Below, piece by piece: positions 12,951 to 25,098 of a DNA stretch of 64,000 nucleotides; positions within the stretch are counted from its first letter, which is position 1, and the number at the start of each line of letters is the position of its first letter. The DNA comes from Atopsyche davidsoni. Lineage: Eukaryota > Arthropoda > Insecta > Trichoptera > Hydrobiosidae. The notes beneath the pieces were generated by a model. It saw nothing but the letters and a program-made list of their open reading frames with translations, was not told the DNA's origin and searched no databases. The translations under genes and the position numbers were made by a program. The stretch covers positions 10,912,001-10,976,000 of the forward strand of contig JAILWY010000012.1 in the NCBI GenBank assembly GCA_022113835.1, read 5' to 3'.

Positions 12951-14200
12951 TAGCAAGCGATTAAACAGAACCATGACTGATTTTTGGATGAAGCTAAACT
13001 GTATATTTTGTAAATTAGGCCCGCGCGTGTTGTTGCTTTATTAATATTTTGCGCACATTTTAACGAGATAAGCTTTTTATTTCATTACATGCAATAAACG
13101 TGTGGTGCAAGGAATAAAAAAAGTCCTCATCACCAACAAACACATACCGAATTTCATCAAACTACAAAACTGTTACGTTTTCAGATACAATTGGATAAAT
13201 ACTATTCTTCTCTCAAATAACCACCCTGTCACATTTGGGTAGCTCTTTCAGGTTTTTTATTTGATTATTCTGATTGTTATTAACATCGAATTTTCAATAA
13301 CATCAGTAAATTGTATTTGACAACGAATTTATTTGCTTTCCTTTCATTCTCGACAAATAGCTTCAAGAATTACACGAATTCAAGAAGAAAATTATCATAT
13401 TTCCTTTTAATATAACCAATGCGTATATTTTGTTTAATGTAATTTAGATGATGTAATAACTACCTTAGAAAAAAAAAACGCTAAAAGTTTTACATTTTTA
13501 CTCTCGTTTATGCGTTTCTTAAACATTATTAAACCAGAAAGACCAAATTGATGTAATAAATAAAAATAAATTAAAACTTATTGTATGACAAAAGATAAAA
13601 AAAAAATACATTTAAAATATGTGAAATCCCACATGACGATCGATAAATCAGGGACTTAAGTTTAATGCTTTATTTATAATTTTTTTTAGGATTCATATCC
13701 AATATAAAACAGCAGATGTGCTCGAAAGATAAGTCAGACCAATGACGTATTTGTTATTTAAGTATTATATTTTTATAGAGTCTAGATATGTTGTGATTTA
13801 TCTCAAATGTAAAATAATTTGGTTTTTTATTGTCGCTAGGAGTTTTCGCAGTGTCTGCTAAGGCATGCGAGCCTAAGTGGCTGTCGTTAAAATGATATTA
13901 TGGTGTACATTACAAAATAACATATTTTAATAATATGTATACATTATTGTTTTTTTAATTGATATTGTGGATTTATTAGAAAACGTCTATAATTAACAAT
14001 GTGCCTAAGTTTTTAGATGTTAACTGCTTTATCCGACACAGTAGAAAGAATTTCACAATCAGGCTAACCAGCTGAATAACCACGACCAAGAATTTTAATG
14101 ATGTCACATTTTGACAACGCAGGACAAATCCAACATCATAACGTAGAGAAATGCGAGCAATTCCAGCTACTGTAATGAAAAAAAGTGTAATCCGGGAGAT

Positions 14201-14374
14201 ATGGCATCGTATAAATTAGACAAGTCCATAACACCGGGCGGCACGCGAAAAGGCTCTAACACACCCTTCGCCCAATTACTGTGTAAGTACCCACCCCCGC
14301 ACTCGGCTTGTAGGACTTACTTAGGCATTAATCCACTGGCGTTTATATCAACCGTACACTGTAAGCATTAAAAA
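14201..14374 (+). other. Small orphan open frame (57 codons)
   Basis: ATG at 14201 sits in a favourable context (GGAGATATGG) and opens 57 codons, beginning MASYKLDKSITPGGTRKG and containing two cysteines near the middle. It coincides with a short GC-richer island. No signal peptide, transmembrane segment or known motif is seen. It is reported only because its start context and composition stand out. Confidence 0.15.
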
Positions 14375-16088
14375 AAAAAAATTATTGTACAACAGAGCTT
14401 ATTTATTTTTAAGAACATTCTAGTATTATTCTGAAGAAAAAAAAACAACAAAATTTTACAAGGATCGGTAAAAAACAATAAAGCAATAGTTCTAATCAAG
14501 AAATTACTTTTTTAAGTACAATCACGTTTATAATGTGATATATTATAGTTTATTAATTTAATGAAAACTACAGTTTACTAAAATTAAATAAGGCCGCTGG
14601 TTCTGAATGAAAACGCTCGCCATTCACAAGAGGAAATGTCACCTCACGGCCGGGCTGAATGTAACGATTTAGGTATCGGCTCGTACAACATCTCACAATA
14701 CAGGTATTTTACCAAAATATGTCGTAAACGTAATCGTTCAAGGTGAGTGTTTCTGGATGAATGCCTCTACGCCTCGTCCACTGCTGCCAAGCTTCAGTGC
14801 TTTTCAATAATTACCATAATTCTATTGTTGAAACATTATCCTGTCAAAGAATGAATCGTCAGTATCATCCGTTGAGTTATGTATGTGCTTTGTGACTATA
14901 TTCTCTAGAATGTGCATAAGAACATCTAGTACTAGTATATTTAACTGTGGTGTGTCATGCTTTTAATTTAAAAATCAAATTTATACGATATACAATGTTT
15001 TCATATGCAATTTAATAAAACATATCAATCATTTGGGAAAAAAATTTCACTTAAAGCTCCATGTTCTCCCACATCAAAATTATATTATTTTTATAGTTAA
15101 ACGTATATTCTCTACTATAAACAAAAAAACAGCAAGTATTTCCGAAGCATAAAAAAGAAAAAAAATGTGCTTACGTATTATTATTTATTTGTAATTTCGT
15201 ATTATTTGAATAGAAGTTTTTTTATTTAAGCAAAACCGTACATCTATTGTAGTATCATTATGAACAAAGCTCAACAAAATGGAAATTTAAAGGGATATAT
15301 TTTAATGTTGTGTGTTAGTATAGCTTATGGATAGAAAATCATAAAAATAAATTTTGTGGTAAGCACTTTCGCATTCAGAGATCGCAAAAGCCCTCCAAGG
15401 ATAAAAGCTCTCACTCTCAGTGTTATTTTTTAATCATCTATCCATATGAATTATTATATTGTTTATCTATAAACAAAATATTAATATTTTTTTCATATTT
15501 AACTCCTAGATATTATAGATTTCTCAACGGTACATCGCAACGTACTGGTTGGACAAGTCCATTAAGGGGTACTTTAGCTAAGACAGTGAGGAGTAAATGC
15601 TACTGAGTATTGCTTTAAAAAAGTGTCTGAAACATTGACATTTGAGAAGTCGCTGCATTGGGAAGGCTGGCCGAGTTTCTCCAGGCGGTGAGGGAGGAAC
15701 CTTTGCATTGTCCCTCGGGGTATGGAGTAGACCCGGACGCAAATATGTGCAAATATTACCAGAACATAAAAAAATAAACAAAACAAGTGTTGGAAATGCC
15801 CTTTTGTCGGATAATAAAATAGCCACCAACACAACAAAAAAGAAATTGTATCATATAATTATTTTTTAAAGCATTAAACTATTTTATTTACAAACGCTTT
15901 TGACTGCCGTTTGGGGTCCAACCATATTCTTATATGAAAATATCAGTTTATATGAATATATTAATACTTAAAGGGTATTTATTTAATCCGCGTTTTCCGT
16001 ACAATTTTAAAGGGTATTTTTTTAAATATGTATGTCTGTAGACACGGTACAGTACTTCAGTATGCTTGAAAACTTGCTTACTGCATGG

Positions 16089-16102
16089 TTAGGTTAGGTT
16101 AG
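16089..16102 (+). repeat. Short TTAGG-type run
   Basis: TTAGGTTAGGTTAG is nearly three copies of the TTAGG unit used at most insect telomeres. At this length it may be chance or a tiny interstitial telomeric repeat. Confidence 0.5.
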
Positions 16103-19100
16103 CAGGAGTGCTGTGGCAGTCAGTAGTTAATCCTGCTTACATTTGAAAGTCATGTAGTAGTTTTTCCACACATGCGTCGGTTGATTGCGTCACGGTACGC
16201 AAAATCATAATCGTATTTTTTATTTTCACTACGCATCTGTGGGTAATATACAAACAGTGTTTTATTATTTAAGTTTGATAGGTAATTAGTTTTGCAACCT
16301 GCGATTACACTAAATGCTTGTAAAGCTTAAAACATCTTGAATCACACGTGAAATCAACGTGATATTGATTATTATAGCTGGCGTTTCCGAGCTGTGGATT
16401 TTGGTGATTAAGTCCGTGTATGACGATGAAGTTGATCTTGAACCCAAATTCCAAAATTGATATTATTAACAAAATAAACGAAACTCGCGTTACAAAGATA
16501 ACAACTTTTCGTCAAGTCCTTTCCAACGGAACAACGAGTTTGGTGATAGCGTGTATATTTCTAAAAAGGGCGTTAATAGAAGGCGTGATAAACCTGATTG
16601 TTATCTATTAAAACGATTTGGATTCGTTCATTTCGATGCACGCGTATCCGTTAATGGATCGTTGCTGACCAAACCCCTTTTGGATTATCATATTCAATAA
16701 GGCCGGCGAATTAGGGTGGATATTACATTTCTTTTATTTGGGTAATAAAGTAGAATAGAAACTAACTTTTTTTGACACCACGATGAAAAACACAACGAAA
16801 ACAGAGATAGTGATTTATTACGGCTGGACTTTTTTATATTGTGATTATTTCTATTAAGTAAAATTAATTATAAAAAACTGAATTAACTTAAACGAATCAA
16901 CTAATGAATTACTAACAGAATTTTAAAATTAAGGTCTGTCTACTAGAGAAAATGTATGGTCTATTCAGAAGCATGAACAAATTCGATAAACGTTGTAAAT
17001 ATTTCAGATTTTCTTAGTCATCTTTTTTTTCCACAGAGAATTAAAGTGCCTCGACAAACGGGCATGTTTGTATGTTATTGCAATTATACTAGTATGTTAC
17101 AATGACAACTTTGTATTTATTAAATACACGTTTTCTCAAATATGCTGTACAATTATTATAAATAAAATGAAATCCTGATAATATTTTAAAATTTGTTTTA
17201 TAATTATTTTTGTAGTTAAAAAATGTATGTATGTAATGTTTCATAAAATTTTCGCGTTAGTAAAAACTTATTACCTAACGATTCGTGCCCAAATGGAATA
17301 TCACCTAAAGCAATTACACCCCGAAAATTCGCCTTGCTACCCCCCTACTTGGAACATTCTACTAAAGCTGGTTGCCGACAGGGAGACATCTAAGTATCGC
17401 TGCAGGCCCGCCCACGTAAAATAGCTTAATACAAAAAAATCAATATTGTGAACTGTTCAGATGGCAATACAACGCAGGGTGCTTTCCCGGCCCTCGGGGA
17501 GGTCCGCTCGGACCGGCTCAACTCTCGGGCCACCCCAATATAGAGCCATAAATCACGGCACCAACCTAGCCCAAACAAAATCATCCCCCTCCGTGTCTTT
17601 TGCGAGGGAGCAAATTAGTGAATAGGTCATTTTTGGTTCAAATATTGGTCTCATATTGTGTAAAATTGCTAATGAATGAAATTTATCATTTTGAATTTCG
17701 ATACGATTTTTTAAATCTATCTAATATATATAATAGCCATTGTGTGTATGTATGTTTCATCTTTTGCTTCTCTATAGAATATCTTAAAAGATACAACGCT
17801 GATTTTTTGCACGTAAGTTTAGTAAATTTTTCCGCAGCTATGTGCCGAATTTCAAGACGATAGGATAATATTTTTATTTAAAAACTAATTTAATAAGGCT
17901 ATAAAATATGCTTTAGCGAGTTTCAATATGTACGAATTATATGATTCTGTTCTTCACCGCGAGAATTTCAAATTTAGAACTTTTACAAAAAAACAAATTT
18001 TGATGCTTCTTAGAAATTTTCCGTTTGTCAGCTTGACACATGTACTTTTATTTTTTTATCGAAATTGCGTTAGAAATTATTAATCACAGCATTAATAATT
18101 CAAAATGCCTCCGAAAACGTCATTCTGTGACGGGCAACATTTCTAGTATATAATATTGATAAAATAAAATGAGTACTTACATAATTTAAGGTAACAAACG
18201 ACACGATCTATATAAAGATATTAAATATTATATATCTCGGAATTTTTCACTAATTATTCACATTACATTGTCATTATTAATTACTCAAATTTTTTGAGTG
18301 CTTTACGCAATAAATATCGTACGTACATAATAGAACTAATATACTCGTAAATCTAGTATTCCCCGAGCAACGAGTCCCAGGGTAGAGTGTTAAAAATACC
18401 TGCGTCTCGTTAGTGTAATTTCAAAACGATATTTGTCAAATAATTTCTAATAGTATGTTTGTAAAACCAACATGTATCAGGTTCAGTATAACATGTAATT
18501 AAGTAATGCTAGAGAATTTTCAAACTTCATAAAATAGTGCTCGCTTGTGGGCTCGGCATGCTACTCTAGTCAAATAGGTATTTCTGCAAGTACAAAAAAA
18601 GTCAGTTAATGATTGGAAAGGAAAGAAACACCAGTGCCTCCCTATCATGTATACGTTATTATACTTTTGAAATGCTAGACACCGTACAGACATTTTAATC
18701 GGTTGCTGTTTGGATCCTGGTTAATTAAACACATGATAAAGTAGATCTGGTTTGATATCACCATTGATATTAACAGTCCTCCATATGAAGCCTCTTAAAT
18801 TTTCTTTTATTTAATACTGGCTCTAGTTTGATTTTAAAAATATAAGAGAAGCACACACGCGTGTGGTTATTTTACGAAGCAAAAGCATAATCAAAAAATA
18901 AATGTATAAGAACAAGGTAGCACCATTACAATAGGAGTGGTATGAAATGGCAGTCTCACAAATGATATGTGTGCTATTATTTTTTTATGTATCCACTCTA
19001 AGCTTCACAAGAGTCCTGATGCAATGTACTCGTGGTAATGTATAAAAAACGGGGACGTATATAAAGAAGGATTATCAATATGCATTAAAGCCTTAGACAT

Positions 19101-19186
19101 GATTTAGAACTCCCCAGGGGTGAGGCGATGCAAAGGTAAATATACTGTGGTGGATTCTATGTGTAATTTTATTTCCTTTTTTACAG

Positions 19187-19270
19187 CTCCAGGGACCCGT
19201 TTTATCTGCGCTAAATGAAGAACTCATAAAGTCAGATCAAAACGACGCAGTCATACCACAGGAACATTAA
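19187..19270 (+). CDS. Terminal coding exon of an unidentified gene
   Basis: A textbook acceptor (TTTCCTTTTTTACAG) precedes 19187. Frame 0 then reads 27 codons to TAA at 19268-19270, starting LQGPVLSALNEELIKSDQND and ending AVIPQEH. The other two frames stop within about ten codons. The peptide is hydrophilic and slightly acidic with a short amphipathic stretch. The upstream exon must end in phase 0. I do not recognise the protein. The only upstream + strand coding candidate I can name is the signal-peptide exon at 8412-8486, which is phase-compatible, but a 10.7 kb intron between the two is unproven. Confidence 0.5.
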   Translation, partial: LQGPVLSALNEELIKSDQNDAVIPQEH

Positions 19271-22200
19271 TCATTCCACGTATATGTACACAGCGAAATG
19301 AGAATAATCAGAGAAGAGTTAAAAAAGGGAGAATAAAAACTTCAAACGAAACATGGTTTGAATTAGTAATTAAAGTCATATTTAGAATCAGTTAAATTGT
19401 TTTTTTTTTTTACGATCGACGCTAAATGCTAAAAATATAGTATTTTAAAGAGTGAAATGATGTACACAGAAGTTAAAAAAAATAAAAGCTAAGAAAGCAC
19501 AGCAGTCAAATGTTTACAATAAATATAGCACGAATTGCAAATCGACGCTAAAAGAGAAATAATTTAACACAGGAAATTATTATTAATTTACTATTTTATA
19601 ATAAATTATATGCATTGAATACATTGCATTGCAGTTTCACGATCAATGCATCAATTTACTTCATTTTACTTACTTTTTGACAAAAGACTCTAAAGAAAAC
19701 TATTGATTGGAGTTTTATATGACAAGACGAATGCACCTAAATTTTAATAGTACAAATATTTTTTTTTGTCTTGTGCAGTTTATGTAAAAATATCATATTC
19801 CATAACATGTAACTATTTAAAATGCTTATATATAATGGGTTTGCGTATGCTTTTATATATACTATGAAGAATTGTGTTAATTGTTTACAGGTAAGTTTAA
19901 TGAGTAGCAGCGATACAGCCGAACGCGATAGAGAAGTTGCACCTGGAGTAACAAAACTCTATGCATGACAACGTACGCGAGGCGGGCTTCTTATCGTGGT
20001 ACTTAATTATATTTGGATAATGGATGGCGATTTTGGTAATGCCAAACAGTATTCATGGCAAGTGGATTAGAAATAACTCTAAATTTAAGTCGATTGCCTT
20101 ACGATTTTAATAAAATTATTTAAAGTGGTCGTCTAAATCAAGTAGACAAGAAGCAAGGCCTACGCTTACTCGTGGCGCCTGTACAAACTTATTTCAATAT
20201 TTAATTATATGTAGGTCTACAAACTAAAATTACAAATGGCCTTAGCGGCTATCAGTATCATATGTGTTAAATATCTGCTCGCCACATAAATATCTCAGTT
20301 TTCTGTAACAAGTGTATTGCAAAGTACTTCCACTTAAAATCACAAATAATGACAATGCATTCAACAGAATATTTATTACACCGCACACGATAGTGTTACA
20401 TAAACACAAGTCAGATGTAAATTAAATTATGTTTTTAGAGATAAAGAAATTTGTCCATTCATTACTTTAAAAAATATATTTACAGTCTTTGAGCGGCGTC
20501 GTAAGCGATTTTCCGCAGTAACCCGCATAACTACAAAAAAATCCATTTTATTACTGACGGCAAATTTGCGGATAGCAAATATCCCGATACTGCAGTGAAC
20601 TGGCCATGCACTGGATTACGATCGACATGAATCTCACAACTTTCATAAGATTTCCCATCAAAGTGAGCGACCATATCGCATTGCTGTAGGTCTATAGTGT
20701 GACAATAAAGTTGTTAGCGCGTGGGTAGGTTTATCAATTTCGTTTCAGATATGATGGTGAATGAATTGACATTCGGCATGAACGATTAGTCAGATGTACC
20801 GACTCGTCTCTTATTACCCCACGCGGTGCCGAATGTGAGCCACGTCTATTTATACATTATATATGTTATTTATGTTGTGCATCGGAAGTATATTTGTATT
20901 TATGTGAACGTAAAAATGTGAATATTTTACGATGCCATTTCGCATGTTAGTAATCATAATATTATCGTTTGCGAAAAAAATGCCTAATGGATATTATTCA
21001 ACACACGAGTCAAAAACAAATGCAAGAGAATCATTTCAACAAACGCTTTTATTTATTTTTAATGAAATGTTTGAAATATAGGTACATGCAAAAATACACA
21101 ATACAATGTCTATGATTAAATACAGATATTAATGATTTAGCATGTCCGATTTAGTTAGTGTGGTAAATTTTACGCTGGTTTTTAGTACTGTAATGATAAT
21201 TCAAAAAAATGGTTATCATGATTCTGTGACACAATCCACTAAACAGCATATTATCCGGACGATAACCTCGAAAGAAAGAATTCCGTAAGTAATATCAGGT
21301 TATCGTTAACCCGGCGACCTACTGTGCCCGTCCAGGACATCAAGACAAGCAGGCGACCGCGCTCTCTCCGGCCAAATCTTGTCCAAATGTTTCAGAAGAA
21401 CATGAAAACCTAAGCTTTCAGCTTGTGACACGTCCTTGAGAGTTTCGCTAAACAAGCCGTCCAAAAAGAATGTGCCAAAGGCGGAAAACAACGTAGCGTG
21501 GCGGATTGGATTTATGAGCTTGCTGCAGCGAAAAGTTCGAGACGATGTATTCGGTCAAACCTGAGGCATGAATGTCTCAATTTTCGTTAATTAATAAAAC
21601 TTTTCTAATATTTATTTAGTACGCGCAAAAACTGTTAAAGGCGAAAAAACGCTCATACAATCCAATAAATTAGTTCGATTCCAAATGAAATATGTAAAAA
21701 TGAAAATTCTACAAGACATGTAGGAAAATGAATGCTTGAAATTCGTACTCGGGGTACTGTACGTGTGCGCGGAATACCATTTCATATCAGTGCATGATAT
21801 TTAAATAACCTTTCAAACAAAGCACTGTAAAAATAACTACTACAACCTTGATGGTGTGATACGGCGCTTAAATCAATAATATATTTTCTCACGATTAGGA
21901 AGATTAAGCTAAAAATTCCGGATGCATTACTATGAAGCAACAATGATGCATTAAAAAAAGCATTACGTATTTTTTTACAATAGAAGGAACGGGTTAATTT
22001 TACGAAAGAATTTTATGTAAATTTAATGAGTAGGTGGTTATTAAAATAATATGATAATGTATTATAGGTTTGTGTTCATTTTTAAATTGATTATTTTAAG
22101 AAAAAGAGATTAAAGAAAGCTGTCTAACGAGACACAAGGCCGAGTGCCAAGACGTATCTTGGGAAAACATTTTATATATTTTCTTTTATGTTCGTCGCAA

Positions 22201-22600
22201 TTTTTTCTTTTCAGTTATTTATGAACGATGCTTGTTGTAATTTACCTGTCAGTTCAGATATCGAAACACGTAATTTTCTTTTCCGCAAGCGAGTAATTGA
22301 ACTTCAGTTTTATGAACGTCAATATTTATACATTTTTTAACATTTAACGGCTGTGGTGTTTTTTTTATCGGTATATGAATACATGACTTAAATAAAATTT
22401 ACAAATTCAAGAAAAAATCACTCGTTTAGCACAAAATGAAGTTTTAGTGTGAAAAACTTATTTATTAACCATTTAAAAGGCCAGGGCGCCACAGAGCTTC
22501 AGAGCAAAAAAGTATTTTCAAATCTAAGGACACTTGTAATAAATGTATGATTAATTAGGTGTTCAATTAAGTATCCTGAAAGCGTGATCTGAAGTAGGTA
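19271..22600. other. AT-rich non-coding region with one further exon-like site
   Basis: It probably starts with the 3' UTR of the terminal exon at 19187-19270. A second acceptor-preceded short frame lies at 20486-20521 (TTTACAG, then SLSGVVSDFPQ and a stop, phase 0) and could be an alternative terminal exon. The remainder shows nothing except the minus-strand open frame at 21306-21554. Confidence 0.35.
21306..21554 (-). other. Orphan minus-strand open frame of about 82 codons
   Basis: Between a TGA and a TAA this frame reads about 82 codons of well-mixed, protein-like sequence, including FLDGLFSETLKDVSQAESLG and HVLLKHLDKIWPERARS. Base composition is more balanced than in the flanks. There is no ATG at a suitable place and no clear upstream acceptor, and I do not recognise the family. 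It could be an exon or a gene fragment carried by a transposon or retrocopy. Confidence 0.25.
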
Positions 22601-22639
22601 AAAATATAGCAGTCCTTTCCGAGTGTGGGTAATCCATCC

Positions 22640-22835
22640 TCGCCTCTGCCGTGCGCCGATGGGGTAGTTTTGGCGCCAAGGGTTGACCCAAAAAACGGGG
22701 GCGTGTATTTGAACTGGAAGAGTCCATTTTGCGCCCCGGGTGGCCCGAGGTGAGCCCGTCAGCAGCGGCGGTTCCTTGTCAGCCGCTATAAAAGGTGCAC
22801 TTGTGTAGCCTCCGTACTATCGCATCATTATAATC
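22640..22835 (+). promoter_or_regulatory. TATA-box promoter in a GC-rich island
   Basis: CTATAAAAGG (TATA box at 22787-22794) is one of the best core promoter matches in the window. A start site would be expected near 22815-22820. Upstream lie TTGGCGCCAA, a palindrome like an E2F site, and GGGGGCGTG, which resembles a KLF/Sp1 site. The island is strongly GC-enriched compared with its flanks. What it transcribes is not clear. Confidence 0.55.
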
Positions 22836-22910
22836 ATGGGTCATGCCATTTTGTCACGCGAAAAACGTAGCGCGCGACGGTGGATCAAATTATTTTTTAA
22901 AGATAATTAA
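22836..22910 (+). other. Short open frame just downstream of the TATA promoter
   Basis: The first ATG after the predicted start site (TAATCATGGG) opens 24 codons of basic peptide, starting MGHAILSREKRSARRW. An overlapping ATG at 22843 opens 60 codons in another frame. Neither is recognisable. They may be upstream open frames in a 5' leader or a micropeptide. Confidence 0.2.
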
Positions 22911-25098
22911 ATTACGATATTGCGTACCTAGGCTCAACGTTGGTGTTACGCAAAGTACATGGAATAAATTATTCGTGCTCGAAAGCTCTACGATGCATTC
23001 TGAAGTTACTCGCAATGTTAATTAGAAGAGCGAATAAAAAAATCTTGAAAGTTACAGCATACAATAGAAAAATCTCTTCAAGACGACAATGGCATCGATT
23101 GACAAATTTACAACCAACATGCCGGGTGGATGGGAAATTTATGTTTTTTTTTTCCCCTCTATTAATCAATGTTAAGAGGTAAAGGACTGAGAAAAATTAA
23201 TATATTCGTATCTTACTAAAGTTGGCCAAATACTTTCAATCGTAAATAATAGAAAAACAGGTGGAGTTATTAAAATTTTCTTTTATTTCCAATTTGATGA
23301 AATAGCATTTTTGTAGGCATTCCGGGCAACACTACTATTTTTTTTTAAATATTGGAGAGTAGCCAAGCGGTTTGTGCCAAAGTTAAGAGAATTTAATATC
23401 AGTGAATAAAACCCTCCTGGTAATTGAACCCACAATTGGTTCATTGAATCATTGGTTCAATTTAAACATCGAGAGGTTTACTACAACTTTCTGAACATAA
23501 AATTTAAAAAATAAACATTCAACACTGGCGCAAAGTCTTTACGGATTGTTTATCCCTTTTTTAATATTTTTTTCCCCCGAAAGCCATTTAATTTCGCTTA
23601 CAAACGTGTGCGGGCTGTGATAATTAGGCGCGCGGTATCAGCCTCCTGGGATGAAACAAAATGATAATCGGCCGTCGGGTGGCCGGTGAATTTGGCCGTT
23701 CGCTTTGTTTTCATCGAATTTCTAGGACGCGGCCTCACGAATGTGATTTACGGGAGTGACCGCGGGGCGCGCCCGCACGCACGCCACCCCTGCCTGCCCT
23801 CCCCTCCTCCCCGTCCTCCACACCCTCCCCACCACCCCCACCATCCCACCCTCCCAGCCCTCCTCGCTCCCCGCGGCTCGTTACCGCACGTGCCTAGCAA
23901 ACTTCATTCCTAATAAAAATTGTTCTTCGTTCTATAATGATGTAAACACACAAGGTCTCTGTTTTTGTTCATTACTAAAGTACGTTAACGCCCAAGTCAC
24001 ACATTGCAAGCTCCACAACCTGCGCGCAGGATCAGGGGATAGCCACAAATCATATTACAACCTTAGCCATAAGAACCACTGTAAACTTACCTAATGGAAA
24101 ATAAATAATCTCGAAATTATTATTTTTTAATTTTTTACTATCGAACTCGATTCAAGTGCTATTTTCAAGAACCACACAGCGGTGGAAATCTAACGGAACG
24201 AATGGAGAATGTTAATATAACCAGGAAGCTTTGACTGAAGGGTCTCTTTTTCCTTATCTTTTTGATTGAAAAAAAAAAGTTAAATTATGGAATGATTACA
24301 TTCTACCGCTACGAGTCGCCAAATGATCGCAAATAACAGCAACCAAAGCTTTTAGATTAGTATTTATATATTCCGTTTAATTTCCTCGAAAGTAACTATT
24401 CCGATGAATCTGCAGGTAGGTATTATCAAATTTGTTAGGTACAATAAATATGCTTGATTTTAATATAACATTGTTGGCTAAAGCACGAGATAATTATTAA
24501 GATACAATCTTACAACCTTGATAAAAGCATGGAATGTTTTAATAACTAATAACATTAAATGTGCGAATTGAGAACGATTTTCATCTTAATAAATGAGACA
24601 AACGTCTTGAGCATAAATTAATGTAGTCTTTCAGCATTTACCGTTATTATATATAGTATTATTCTAACTGGAATGCAAATGTACAAAAATTACATACATA
24701 TAAATATCTATAAAAATAAAGTACCGGTTGTTTAAAAATTGTCAACAAAAACCTTGAGGAAAATAAGGTTTAAGTAAAACTGTTAACAGTCGTTTGTGTC
24801 TTAAAACGAGAAGCCAGAATCCAGAAGATTCCAGCGGTGGCGGACCGGTTACTTTAAAGTAAAAAAGGTCGCCAGTGTGAATATTTTTATGCAAAGTATA
24901 TAATAGGTTAGCGGATATGGGTGTGGTAATAATATAAACCACGCATATTTCATGACGGTACGTAATTGTACTCGTATATTAAATATTGCACCCAGCATTG
25001 ATGTAATAAAATCTTTAAAGGTAATAAAGCTCACACAATCTAGAACTATATCACAGAGCCAGAAATAAAAGAAAACATCTTTATACGCCTTATACATA
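22911..25098. other. Non-coding region containing a CpG-rich island
   Basis: No gene is supported. The GC-rich block at 23560-23900 is annotated separately. The remainder is AT-rich with short frames only. Confidence 0.45.
23560..23900. promoter_or_regulatory. CpG-rich island with a C-rich tract
   Basis: The first half holds homeodomain-like TAAT cores (TGATAATTAGG, AATGATAATCGG) and CpG-rich text. The second half (23790-23875) is a pyrimidine tract of CCCTCC/CCACCC units, a pattern that can form G-quadruplex or triplex DNA. Two overlapping + strand open frames result from the C-rich bias and encode only Pro/His/Leu-rich text. It could be a promoter or enhancer; no transcript signal was found. 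Confidence 0.35.

Larger units (their letters stand above)
8487..19186. other. Long non-coding stretch, possibly intronic
   Basis: No recognised gene. GC-richer islands occur at about 11270-11440, 11930-12075, 12630-12950, 14220-14330, 15640-15740 and 17460-17610. Several have open frames on both strands, which is a property of GC-rich DNA and not evidence of coding. Good-looking + strand donors without convincing exons occur at 9690 (CTAG|GTGAGT) and near 14740 (TCAAG|GTGAGT). At 13140-13200 the text CCGAATTTCATCAAA resembles tails of common insect non-autonomous transposons. Confidence 0.4.
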
